Part shown: positions 46,001-56,900 of the stretch, piece after piece
Position numbering within the stretch: position 1 is the first letter of the stretch
Layout of the letters: each line of letters starts with the position of its first letter
DNA from: Primula veris
Taxonomy: Eukaryota; Streptophyta; Magnoliopsida; Ericales; Primulaceae
Reading direction: 5' to 3'
Assembly (NCBI GenBank): GCA_963682055.1
Contig: OY821747.1
Location: 32,300,126 to 32,364,125 of the forward strand
DNA length: 64,000 nucleotides
Translations under genes and position numbers: made by a program
Notes under the pieces: model-generated
The model's database searches: none
What the model was told of the DNA's origin: nothing
Seen by the model: only the letters and a program-made list of their open reading frames with translations

Positions 46001-47980
46001 ATGTATAATTAACTCGGTCATATATAAATTGATTGTAAACTTAATTAATCCAAAATAACTTTTTACCCATCAAAAATCTTACGTTGATCACATGCAATCA
46101 CGTACGTACCGTTGCATTGACGTTAAAGATACACAATCTAAACTCCTTTATGCTGGAAAAAAAACCTTTCGTTTTGTTTTGTTTGAATGCAATTAAGTTG
46201 TAGAAATTTCAAAATATTTATATATTGATGGTTTTCATAAGTTACAAAGTTTGCATAAATATAACGGTCTTTCATCATTTTTCTAAGCTTTTTTATGACA
46301 AATAAAATACATGCTATATACACACATTCACACACAAACACATATGCATACATATAGAGAGAGAGTACCGCACCACCAACGGTCCAACCGTGGCTCGATG
46401 ACGTTTCCGCCGAGTCACATGCGATAGACGTTGTACCTTGAAAACGAAGTGCCCCATTTAGATGGAAGCATAGGTGGCGGGACAAATATCGTTTAAGGGA
46501 AACTGCTTGCAGTTATCTCGTCTCGGACTTTAGTCCATTTCGGTATCATTTACATACTCTTAATTTTGAAGGTTGTAATTGATATTTATATATTTGAGAA
46601 AACCATTTTCTGTTTATTTGTCCATTTCTTTTTCGTATAAATTATTGTGTTTATTTACAACGTAGCCAACACTTTATATATATTTATATATATAAATGTG
46701 AGTCTTTATAAGATAGATGTATGGGCGGGTAGAATGGAGAAGAGGGAGAGGAGGCCTCCGCAAGCAGCACCACGCGCGGTAGGCCTACTGGGACCGACGA
46801 CAGAATCATTGGTTAGAAAAGTCTCTTCTTAACTTTTTGTAATATATTTTATACTCTAGAGTTAAACAAAGAAAACTAGTCTGGTATACACATTTCAGAT
46901 GTATTTTTACGCAGTTTTACTTGCTTGTTTTTCTAATAGAATGAGAAGACGGAGTTAGAGAATACGGAGAGCAGCTTACATAAGAGGAAGATGGTGAAAA
47001 AGTAGTTAAGTTTTCAAGACGACCCCAAGTTTTTGTGTGGAAACCCTTTTTCATCAACCTCGAAACCTGAAAATATAACAAGTCTGTCCGTCACGAATAC
47101 TTACCAGACGAACCGTTTTCCATGTTAACAAAACAGATCAGGTTACCCCTCTTTCTTATTGTTATTTTTAATTTTTCCTTTAAATAAAAAATAATCTCAT
47201 GTTTTTACCAAATCAGTACTTTTATACTTGTTGTTACGTTTTTCGATACATATTTATCCGATTGTTGTAGCCGATAAAGTACCTCAGGTATTCGAATGAG
47301 CATCATTATATCGATTTATTCCTTTTGTTACATGGATAAATTGTCATTAGGTGACTTCTTAGTGATCAAATTGGTAAAGCTTAGTTTTAGGTCAAAACAT
47401 TATTTAAAATTAGTAATTAAACGGAAGTGACATTAATATTTTTATTACTGAAATGCCCTTTGCCACAAACACCCAATTAACACAATAAAAAACTCTCCAT
47501 ATACTTTAGCATATCCATTGTACAAGACTTAATAATTCCATTGACATTAATATTTTTGGTGAGACTAGAAAATCATACAAAATATAAATGACTAATTAAA
47601 TATAAAGAAAATAACATTTTCACTCATTATACAACTAAGTTTATAATGAGTCTGATGTAAATGGTCAGGTTCAACTAGAATATTAAACAAAAATTCCAGT
47701 AGAGCTAGTCAGTACTTCAATGTACTTACAAAAATACTATGGAATCTATAATAGTTTTTCCAACTAATTTCCATTTTGGCCTGTTTCATTACGTCCAATT
47801 CCCATATATATAAAATTAGTTAAAATTATAAATATTTCAGTAATTGTTATATTAGCTTTTATGAAAGATTGAGGGTTAATTTGGAAAGCAGTTGTAAAAG
47901 TAGAGTAATAAATTGGGTGTATTGCCCTAGTAGACTTATAATTTGTAGCGGAGTATCAAATTTTCAAACTCAAAAATATT
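46001..47980. other. Intergenic, with a GC-richer patch
   Basis: Mostly AT-rich. GC-richer patches at 46366-46510 and 46725-46810 could be remnants of a gene, but no family is recognised. See the small candidate at 46734-47005. Confidence 0.5.
46734..47005 (+). CDS. Possible 36-residue spliced small protein
   Basis: An ATG at 46734 (MEKRERRPPQAAPRA) runs to a GCG|GTAGGC donor at 46778. After TTTTTCTAATAG an exon 46940-47005 continues in frame (NEKTELENTESSLHKRKMVK) to TAG. The join would give a highly charged 36-residue peptide. There is no homology or promoter support, and the unspliced frame also reaches a stop at 46830, so this is a weak call. Confidence 0.15.
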
Positions 47981-47984
47981 ATCC

Positions 47985-48440
47985 GATGGCGTGGCAGATT
48001 GGGTGTACCAATCGTTTGGTTTGTGATTTTAAAAATTAATTTTCATTTAATAGATGATTGGTATACCCGCAACAATATTAGCGGTAAGATTTTGGGTGAC
48101 GTATTTGGGTGGAGCAACACAATTTTTCGTAACAAATTTTCAACCCAAAGACATTAATGTGACTCATTAGGTGCACCAAACATTTTGTTTGTGATTTTGA
48201 TAAATAAGTTTTATTTAATACATGATTGGTATATATAATCCGCAACATTAACGGCTAATGTTTTGGTTAACATATTTGGTTGGCTATAGAAATATGATTT
48301 TTCGTAACAAATTTTCAACCATACATTAATGCAGCGGCTGATTAGGTGTACCGATCTTTTTGTTTATGATTTTGAAAAATGATTTTCATTTAATACATAT
48401 TGGTACACTTAATCTAATATTTTTACAACTAATTATTGGC
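47985..48440. repeat. About 170-bp tandem repeat, three units
   Basis: Units share TAGGTGCACCAAACATTTTG, GTGATTTTGA, CATTTAATACATGATTGGTA, then CCGCAACATTAACGG and TTTTTCGTAACAAATTTTCA. They start near 47990, 48160 and 48335. Inverted relatives occur at about 48990-49090 and 51680-51780. Confidence 0.75.
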
Positions 48441-48686
48441 ACTACAAATATGGTGTGAAAAATTAAAGCGGGTAGATCTATTCTTCAAAAACTTTAAACC
48501 AAACCCCCGATTATTTGGAAAAAAAAAGATAGCCTTATGCTTTAAAGATGTCACCATGGAATTACGAAAGAATACAAAGAAATGAGCAAACCTCGGTTTA
48601 GACTACGAATTTGCATGTTATAATTGATTTTTTTCTTTTAATATACAATACAAGTCGTACTAATCTACTAAGTAGGCGGGATCGGG

Positions 48687-48713
48687 AACTTTAAATTTCC
48701 GAAATTTAAAGTT
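48687..48713. repeat. Perfect 12-bp palindrome with 3-nt loop
   Basis: AACTTTAAATTT, then CCG, then AAATTTAAAGTT. The arms are exact complements. Confidence 0.95.
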
Positions 48714-49147
48714 TGCAATGTGAGTATGCTTGTATCACAAGCATCGTGGACGGCCATGAGCGGCAATGCAATTTCCTCGATTCATGCTTATTAAGTTAGT
48801 CAAAGGACCATAGACAACTTGCGTACTTAAAAAAAAATATGGATATTTTATGACTTAGTCCTCGTCCAAATTTACCCCTTGGTTGGTTTCCATTGTTGGT
48901 ATGTTCGATTTTTCTTCGTTGCATGTAATATCTAGAAATGCCTTCGATACACAACAACCTTAGTCGTTGATTTAATGGATTATAAGTACAATTTATGTGT
49001 TAAATAGAATTTATTTTTCAAAACCACAAACAAAAATATTGGTGTACCTAACCCACCACGTTAACGATAAGTTTTTTAGTTGAGCATACGGTAGTACTAA
49101 TAAAAATCGTTTTATTGTACTACTCTTTATTCTTTTCCAATATATTT
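48714..49147. repeat. Upstream copy of the DSK2-proximal segment
   Basis: GGTTGGTTTCCATTGTTGGT and GCATGTAATATC near 48890, followed by ACCTTAGT and TTTTTCAAAACCACAAACAA, match in order the segment 51580-51790 (GGTTGGTTTTCATTGTTG..., TACATGTAATATC). This shows a direct duplication of several hundred bases. Confidence 0.75.
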
Positions 49148-49237
49148 CACCAACGAAACTTCTTCATCTACCATTCTTCACTACCGTCTCAAAACCGTCA
49201 CTCTCCGTCTCTCCTAAATCGCACCCCGGAGTCCACC
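49148..49237 (+). pseudogene. Decayed copy 1 of the DSK2 5' leader
   Basis: CACCAACGAAACTTC, CTACCATTCTTCA, TCTCAAAACC and CGGAGTCC follow the same order as the true leader at 53776-53902 (CACCAACGAAACTTCCCTCT, CTACCATACTTCAAAACC, CGGGAGTTC). No ubiquitin-like coding exon follows. Confidence 0.75.
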
Positions 49238-49422
49238 ATGTATATTGGTGACTCCAATGGAGAGCTATTACTATACTTTTGCACATACTTTTCAATTTTA
49301 GCCCTTAATTTTTCACAAAAGTTGATATGGAAAGGCAAATATGCAATTTTACCTTATCATTTGGAATCAACGAGTAAAAAATAAAAACAATTTTATTACT
49401 TCTTTATTCATTTCCCAAATAG

Positions 49423-49632
49423 GTTGGATTTTTATACTACACTTTTTCTGAAAAAACGTACAAACCGTAAAAAAAAATTTACGGTTTACAGAAATTACAT
49501 GCAAACCGTACATTAAATGTATGGTTTGCATGTAATTTTTTTTTATTTTTTTTTTGTGTAATTTCAATTTGTAAAATAGGAAAAATATATAAAATATGCA
49601 AATTCATAATTCACTTAGCTATATAATTATAG
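49423..49632 (+). repeat. Left terminal inverted repeat with internal hairpins
   Basis: Contains a strong hairpin, TTACATGCAAACCGTACATT against AATGTATGGTTTGCATGTAA at 49495-49535, and a second around ACCGTAAAAAAAAATTTACGG. The same structures recur in the right repeat. Confidence 0.88.
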
Positions 49633-49633
49633 T

Positions 49634-50562
49634 TGGCAGATACCGACGCCTGACAGAGTAGTTCAAAATATGATTAGGGCTGATTTTTATGGTATTCACA
49701 CTATAGGTAATTATAGCATAGACTGAGTCTTGCTTACAACCTTAGTTGATAGCTGGCGTGATGAGACGCACACGTTCCATTTTGTCGATGGAGAGTTGGT
49801 GATATCTTTACAGGATGTAGAGATTATGCTTGGTCTCAGGGTGGATGGTCTTGCTGTTACCCGATCGGAGCGGAATGATAACAGGGCGAGCAGGTTAGAT
49901 ATGATAGAGAGTTTGTTGGGTGTTAGACCGGCTGACAATTAAGTGGATACAAGCTGTTTGACAGTTAGACTTGATTGGATGTTCCACACCTTTGGTGAAT
50001 TACCCTCCAACCCTAGTGAGGACCGTTTGCTATATCAGTCTAGGGCTGCCATGTTATTATTACTGGGGGCACATGTGTTTTCAGATAAGAGCAGTGATCA
50101 GATTCCACTCTGGCCTCTGCCATTTCTGAAGGATTTTGACACATGTGCTAAGTATAGTTGAGGATCAGCTCTTCTGGGCTGCCATGTTATTGTTCTGTGC
50201 CTCTCATTTGTAATGAGAAGATTGAGTTCCACCCCGTGGACAGGTTCATGAGACGGTTCGGTTTTGTTCAGCGGGTCCCTACATATATTTGGAAACTCAA
50301 ACAGGGTCACGACAAGGATAGAAGATATGTGATTGTACAAAAACACGATTGGGCTGCACTTTTTGCAGAGTTTATAACCGTGTGGAATGACCGCCACAAC
50401 CGGCTTGTTAACGGCGAATTTGGTACGGGGACGTCACTGGATTACATGAGATGGTATAGAGAGAGGACCCGCATCTTTATAAACCCACCTGAACTTGCCC
50501 GGCTATCTCACGGTTTCCGGGAGCATACGGGTGTGCTCAATAAAATGGTAACAACTAGTTAA
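49634..50562 (+). pseudogene. Plant mobile domain (PMD, MAIN-like) pseudogene
   Basis: Similar to the plant mobile domain family, present both in host MAIN/MAIL proteins and in transposons. Recognisable stretches in order: TTLVDSWRDETHTFHFVDGE, LVISLQDVEIMLGLRVDGLA, RLDWMFHTFGELPS, AAMLLLLGAHVFSD, LPFLKDFDTCAKYS. Then, after a frame change, PVDRFMRRFGFVQRVPTYIW and YMRWYRERTRIFI. In-frame stops occur near 49724, 49940 and 50159; the last replaces the Trp expected after YS in the family. The break after 50159 also needs a shift of frame. The coding capacity is therefore lost. Confidence 0.85.
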
Positions 50563-50569
50563 AGTTCAT

Positions 50570-50760
50570 TTAATGATAACCAAACAATTATTTTAATTAT
50601 CTAATTAAACAATGATAACCAATTAATGATAACCAAACAATGATAACTCAATGATAACCAATTAATGATAACTAAATAATGATAACTCAATGATAACTCA
50701 TTAATAATAACCAAACAATGATAACTCAATTATAACCAAACAATGATAACTCAAAACGGG
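50570..50760. repeat. AATGATAACC-type microsatellite
   Basis: Many degenerate copies of AATGATAACCAA / AATGATAACTCA between the PMD pseudogene and the right part of the Mutator-like element. Confidence 0.85.
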
Positions 50761-50902
50761 TAAATATTAATAAAGCGTAACAATTTTTATTTTTCTTAAT
50801 CAAAACAAATAACCATCATAAACATGTAACATCATAACCAAACCATTAGTAATAAATATCTAAATAACACAAATTTGAATAAAAACCCTAATTTTTTTTA
50901 TT

Positions 50903-51376
50903 AAATGGGACAAATATCAACAATTATTATAATTTCTATAATTAATATAAACAAATAACAAACAATTATATATAGCTAAGTGAATTATGGATTTGCATAT
51001 TTTATATATTTTTTCCTATTTTACAAATTGAAATTACAAAAAAAAAAAATAATAATGCAAAAATGGGACAAATATCAACAATTATTATAATTTCTATAAT
51101 TAATATAAACAAACAACAAACAATTATATATAGCTAAGTGAATTATGGATTTGCATATTTTATATATTTTTTCCTATTTTACAAATTGAAATTACACAAA
51201 AAAAATAAATAATGCAAAAAATGGGACAAATATCAACAATTATTATAATTTCTATAATTAATATAAACAAACAACAAACAATTATATATAGTTAAGTGAA
51301 TTATGAATTTGCATATTTTATATATTTTTCCTATTTTACAAATTGAAATTACACAAAAAAAAAAAATTACATGCAA
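50903..51376. repeat. 158-bp tandem triplication of right subterminal region
   Basis: AAATGGGACAAATATCAACA starts units at about 50903, 51061 and 51219, exactly 158 bp apart. Each unit includes the inner piece of the terminal repeat (TAGCTAAGTGAATTATGGAT). Confidence 0.92.
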
Positions 51377-51478
51377 ACCATACATTTAATGTACGGTTTG
51401 TATGTAATTTCTGTAAACCGTAAATTTCTTTTACGGTTTGTGCGTTTTTTCAGAAAAAGTGTAGTATAAAAATCCAAC
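51280..51478 (-). repeat. Right terminal inverted repeat
   Basis: Reverse complement of the left repeat with few differences. Its inner part is present twice more just inside (see 50903-51376). Confidence 0.88.
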
Positions 51479-51491
51479 ATTTTTCCCAAAC

Positions 51492-51576
51492 CACCAACAA
51501 AACTTCTCCCTTTACCATTCTTCTCCACTCTACAATCTCAAAACCTCCTCCCTTCTAAATCGCACCTCGGAGTTCA
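51492..51576 (+). pseudogene. Decayed copy 2 of the DSK2 5' leader
   Basis: CACCAACAAAACTTCTCCCT, TACCATTCTTCTC, ATCTCAAAACCTC, CTAAATCGCACCTCGGAGTT. It is close to copy 1 (CTAAATCGCACCCCGGAGTC) and also aligns with the functional leader at 53776-53902. Confidence 0.75.
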
Positions 51577-51799
51577 ATTGGTTGGTTTTCATTGTTGATC
51601 AACTCGATTTTTGCTCGCTACATGTAATATCCAAAACTATCATTAGTACAAAAAAAAACCTTAGTTAGTGATGTGACATATTTTGCGTACAAATCATGTA
51701 TTAAATGAAAATTATTTTTCAAAATGACAAACAAAACGATCGGAATACCTGATCCGTCACGTTATCGATAAGATTTCCGGGTTAAACGTTTCCTACTCG

Positions 51800-52197
51800 G
51801 TTCTAAATTATATGTCCACTACAAAATCCATCCAATTTTCCCCTTACTATTCTCATAAAAATTAATGTAGTAATAGCGCATATGTAAATTTAACTAACAA
51901 ATTGTTTATATTTATGAAAATTGGACGCAATGAAATGAGCCAAAATGGAAAGTAGGTAAAAAAGTTATTATAAATTCCATAATTTTTTTGGAAAAATGAC
52001 AATTTAGTACATATTTAAAAACTTATTTACAAAAACCCGGTTGTTTTGAACTTAATGACTCTTTTATAAAAAAATACATATTTTTTGAACTTATTTTCAA
52101 ATAGATACATATGTCATTAAAAAATCGGAAAAAATATTTAGAAATTTTAAAATTAAAAACCAAAATTTTAGAAAATACATTTTTCATATAAAAAATA
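51800..52197. other. Intergenic, AT-rich
   Basis: No gene or complete element recognised. Confidence 0.6.
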
Positions 52198-52665
52198 TGT
52201 GTAATCCTGTCTGATCTTGTCTAATCATGTTCAATCATGTATGTCTAATCCTGTTCGATCATGTCTAATCTGTCTAATCCTGCCCAATCTGTCCAATCCT
52301 GCCCAATCTTGTATGTCTAATTCTGTTCAATCATGTATGTCTAATTCTAGGGCTGGACGAAAAACCGGAGAAACTGAACTAGACCGATAACCGAACCGAA
52401 AAAGACCGAAATCGAAAAACCGAAAAAAACCAAAACTGAACCGGAAAAAACCGGTCCGGTTCGGTCTAAAAAATAAAAAGACCGAAACCGAAAAAAACCG
52501 AACCGAAAAATATGCTCGGTTTCGGTTTTGCTAAAAACCGAACCGAACCGGACCGAACCTAGCTCTACCTAGTCCTGTTTGATCCTGTTAAATCTGTCAA
52601 ATCTTGTATGTCTAATCATGTTTAATTCTATCTAATCATGTTCAATCCTGTTCGATACCATGTAC
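52198..52665. repeat. Degenerate short tandem array (TGTCTAATCC-like)
   Basis: Repeats of about 10-11 bp such as TGTCTAATCCTGTTCGATCA flank both sides of a MITE (52348-52567). The array occupies 52198-52347 and 52568-52665. Confidence 0.85.
52348..52567. mobile_element. TAGGGCTGG-family hAT-like MITE inside a tandem array
   Basis: A 220-bp element starting TAGGGCTGGACGAAAAACCG and ending CGAACCTAGCTCTA (terminal inverted repeats TAGGGCTGG / TAGAGCTAGG). The body has the same ACCGAACCGAAAAA motifs as the copies at 6261, 6682 and 12986. Flanking 8-mers TCTAATTC and CCTAGTCC match at five of eight, so the target duplication is decayed. Confidence 0.75.
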
Positions 52666-53775
52666 AATTTTTTTTTAAAATATTTTTTTATTATTTATTG
52701 ATTTTATATTTTAATTTATTTTTGTATATTTTATTATTATTTATAACATATGTATCTAATTGTAAATGAGTATATATAGGTGATGATAAATAAATACACA
52801 TTTTTAATTAACTTGATCGGTAGGTATGTAGTCGTAAATGTGACTTATTTTTTTGGCCTGTTTATAAAATGGAAAGTAGTACTGAAATGGCAAGCAGTTG
52901 GAAAAACTATTTATTTCTATGAATTTTTTTTGTTGAAATAAAATTTTATAATATTCACTTTAGTACTACTACTACTCATTATTGTGGGAAAAAAATAAGA
53001 TTAATGTATTGTAATATTTGTGTTTAATGATTTAAATATTATACTATCACTCTGTTACAATTGAGGTACTGAACTATCATAATGTTCACAACTCAGGTAC
53101 CGAATTAAATTAATTGGATGAAAATTAGTTTAATTTTGGTCATATTCTTTGTAATTTGTATAAATTTAACCATTAATTTTCTAAAATGTCTCATTTTAGT
53201 ATAAATTCAAAAAAATAAGATTTTTAAAAAAAAAAAACTAAAAAATAGCAAAAATACCAAAAAAATTTTGAAAAAAACCTTAAAAAAATAGAAAACCAGA
53301 AAAAATTGTAAAAAAAACCAAGAAAAATCTAAAAAAACAAAAAAAATTCAAAAAAACCGGGAACCCGAAAAAACCCAAAATGGGTAAAAAAATAAACCCT
53401 AAAAGTCAAAAAATAAAAAATCACAAAATAATGAAAAAACGTTAAAAAAAATCGGAAACCCGTAAAAAAACCCGAAAAACAGTAAAAAAAATTATTAAAA
53501 AACCAAGAAAAATTAAAAATTAAAAAATCCAAAATAAAAAAAAAAAAAGTTCGAAAAAGTCGAGAAAAACCGGAAAGTCAAAAAAATGTAAAAAAACATT
53601 TAAATAACTTGCAATTTTTTTTTAAAAAATATACTAATTGGATTTTTTTCTCCATTATTCATAAAGTATATTAATTACCGAAAGTTAAAAAAATGTAAAA
53701 AACTTTTAAATAACTAGCAACTTAAAACTAGTTGTATTTTTTTTTTACCGTAATTAATTTCCCATATATATATAT
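52666..53775. other. Intergenic, AT-rich with an A-rich tract
   Basis: 53205-53600 is A-rich low-complexity sequence with degenerate AAAAAACC / AAAAATCG units. No gene recognised. The last part should hold the DSK2 promoter. Confidence 0.6.
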
Positions 53776-53902
53776 CACCAACGAAACTTCCCTCTCTACC
53801 ATACTTCAAAACCCTCACTCTCTCTCTCTCTCTCGGGTGGAATTTTTTTCGTAAAGCCGAACCGAAAACCGAACTGAAAAAAACCGTAACCGGGAGTTCA
53901 AA

Positions 53903-56900
53903 ATGTCCGGTGAAGAGGTTAGTATAAACATACGGTGCTCAAACGGGTCTAAGTTCGAGGTGAATACCGGGCTAAACTCCACCGTCCGATCCTTCAAGTC
54001 GTTAATCGCACGGTTTTCCGATATCCCCGCTGATCACCAACGCCTTATTTATAAAGGACGTATTCTTAAAGACGATCATACCTTACTAAGCTATGGTATT
54101 TAATATTTATTTATATATTTATATATATATATATATGTATGTATCTCTTGCTTACGTGGCAACCAGTATACTGTGTACGGGGTTCATATTTAGGTCATGT
54201 TATCGTTTTTTTCATATGTATTCGTAATTAATGTTTTATTTTATTTCTAAAGTGTTTGTTAAAAAAAATATGTACAATTTGACTTTTTATATTTTTTTTG
54301 GGTGTTTGTTAATATTACTACCTTATAAATTGCTAAAACAAACAGTAAATACCAAAAAAAAAATTACGTAATTTTTTTGAACAAACATTTTATAAATAAA
54401 ATAGAACGTTGATTTAATTAAAAAAAATCGAAAATAAATTATGAATACATATGAAAAAAAAAACGACAACATGACCTGTTGAACATGACCAAATGTACGA
54501 ATAAAATAGAGTTTTTATGAGGGTAATTGTTTGTAATCTAGCGTTATATTATTTGGTTAGATTTGGTACGAATTAGGTACAGATGCTATAGGTCATTATG
54601 TTATTGTTTTCGTCATTTTTGTTTACTATTCTTCAAGGGTTGTATTCTCGAGGAAAAACTACGGGTCGCTCATCTCTTGCTTATGTGGCAAAAAGTTTAT
54701 GTATCTATATATGTACATGAAATGTATGCTTAGTAGCTTCGAAATGGAGTTTATATGAAGTTAATTTATAGTCTCATTTGATGATATTGACGATTCACAA
54801 AATCAATTGTTGGACATTATATTAATTTATTAGTTCCAGATAGATTTTTAATGTTTAGTGGAATTCTAGGTCTTACTGTTTTAGCTGATTAGCTCTAGTT
54901 GGGACTATCAATTTAGGTCGGGAAGAGAGTTGCATTTTGCTTATGAACGTAAAAAGATTGAAGCATAAATATCATGTCTATCAGAGTTGGGCTACATTTA
55001 TGAACGTGTAAGAAGTGTTTGCGTAGTAGCTCCTGATGGAATTAAGTTTACCACTTGGGCTTGTTGCAATTGTGTGAATAGTGGTACACCGATTCAAGTT
55101 GAAAAGAGAGTTCTTGCTAACAAATGATCGCGCGTAACTAACTATATGTTAAAAAGAATATGTCTCTATTTATATGGAATGAGTTTTAGTTATTCATAAC
55201 TAATTGAATCGTTCAGTAAATTGTTTAAATCTTACTACTTAGCCTTGTTATGTGGAAACTTTTGATCTTTGTCAAAAAGCGAGTTGCATTTGGTAAAGAA
55301 TGGAAATGTATTAGTTGTTTGTAAAATTTACATCCTTACAAGAGTGCTAAATTAGATTATCACTCCTTGAGTAACTATCACTGTATATTAAATACTTCTT
55401 TCATTCCAGAATAAGTGCCCAATATTTCTTTCTTGGGAGGCCCCGTTTATTTTTGACTGTTCATTAGTAGGAACCAATTTATTTTACTTTCCAGTTTTGG
55501 GCTTAACACCTAATTTAGACAAATGTGAATTCTATTGTGGAACAAATCTGTGAAGTTAGTAGTAAGTAATAATGTAATCATTAACGTTCCCCTTAATACT
55601 TATGCTGTTTATAATGTCTTTTATTTTTGGAATGGAGGAGTATTATTTAAGAGGTTTTTCGGGTGTTAGCTCCTAGAATTCCTCTTTGTTGGGCTCTGTG
55701 ACAAGTGTAGGTCTATCACTTAAATACCGTCGTTGAACTTAAGGACTCATCTTTCACTCATTTAGATTGGAAAGGGAGCTCTTTTTGGGTAGACGTATAA
55801 AGAAATTAAAAAGTACAACTCGTTACAGATTTTATGACTACATCTATCTATATGACTACTATATGTCTAGAGGCCTTATGAGGCCTTGAAACAAATATTT
55901 GCAAAAAAACCTTTGACAATTGATAAAATTACAGTTTAGTATAAATCTATTTAATAGAGAGAAAAAGGTATCTGTTAAAAAAAATGTCAAGAGAGACAGG
56001 TTACAAATATTTTTTGGGTTTACCCATCGGGTGGGCTTGACAACTACTGTTTATATATATCAAGTATGTGTAAGAAGTTTTCATTAATTGCGACATACAT
56101 AATTTATGATTACTTTTTGTCCTTTGTGAATTTGTTTAGATTTTAGCAATTAAGCAGTGTTGTTAAAACTTCAGGACTGGTGGTTCATATGATTTAAGTA
56201 TTTGCATCCGTTAGAAAATTGAAGGGACTGCATAAGTATTAGCTGTTGATAGACAATGGGTTTTTACACTTTACAGGAACTTATAACTCAATTCATATCG
56301 TATGTATATACAAGAGGCCTTTGTGCTCCAGAGGAATATGGTTTTTATGTTCACTAAATATATTCTTAGACTTGCTTTTGGGAGTTTTTACACCTGCCCC
56401 TGTTTAATACATGTACGTTTCCAACAAAAGAAGCTTATATGATTTTATTTACAAGTTAAAGCTCGTTGTTTCTCCTGTTTCCAGTTCTTGTTTGATTTCC
56501 TACTTAATTATTAAATTTCAGTTAACAAAGAAACGTTTGCTCTTTTAGTGAACTCAAGTCTGTCCTCAGTTATAATGGACAATTTGCAAAAAAAATTCTA
56601 TGTATAGCTTCTTCTTTACCAAAAAACTTGTCATCTTTGTCTTGACCACTGGTGCTTCTTTGGGTTTTACTTTACGCTAATTGTCGACAAGCGAGCCATA
56701 ATGACAGTTAATATAAAACTAATAGATATGCTAACGTTTTAATTTTGTTTCTTTTGGTTAATAGGATTGGAGTCAAACGACACTGTCCACTTGGTTCGGG
56801 GTTTTGTACCCGCTTCCTCACCCCAGACTACTGGTGCATCCAACAATGTGACATTAAATCATACTTCAAGTGGTGTTGGTGTTGGTGTTGGTTCTGATGA

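Larger units (their letters stand above)
49420..51481. mobile_element. Mutator-like element carrying a plant mobile domain gene remnant
   Basis: Inverted terminal repeats of about 200 bp (49423-49632 and 51280-51478), both starting GTTGGATTTTTATACTACAC and continuing almost identically inward. A 9-bp direct repeat TTTCCCAAA flanks it (49411-49419 and 51482-51490), the Mutator target length. Inside are a broken plant mobile domain gene, an AATGATAACC microsatellite and two extra copies of the inner right repeat. No transposase is seen, so it is non-autonomous now. It sits between two decayed copies of the DSK2 leader. Confidence 0.82.

Noticed and set aside
46138..46485. Minus-strand frame of 115 residues
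   Set aside because: Half of it is translated from CA/TA microsatellite sequence and no motif is recognisable.
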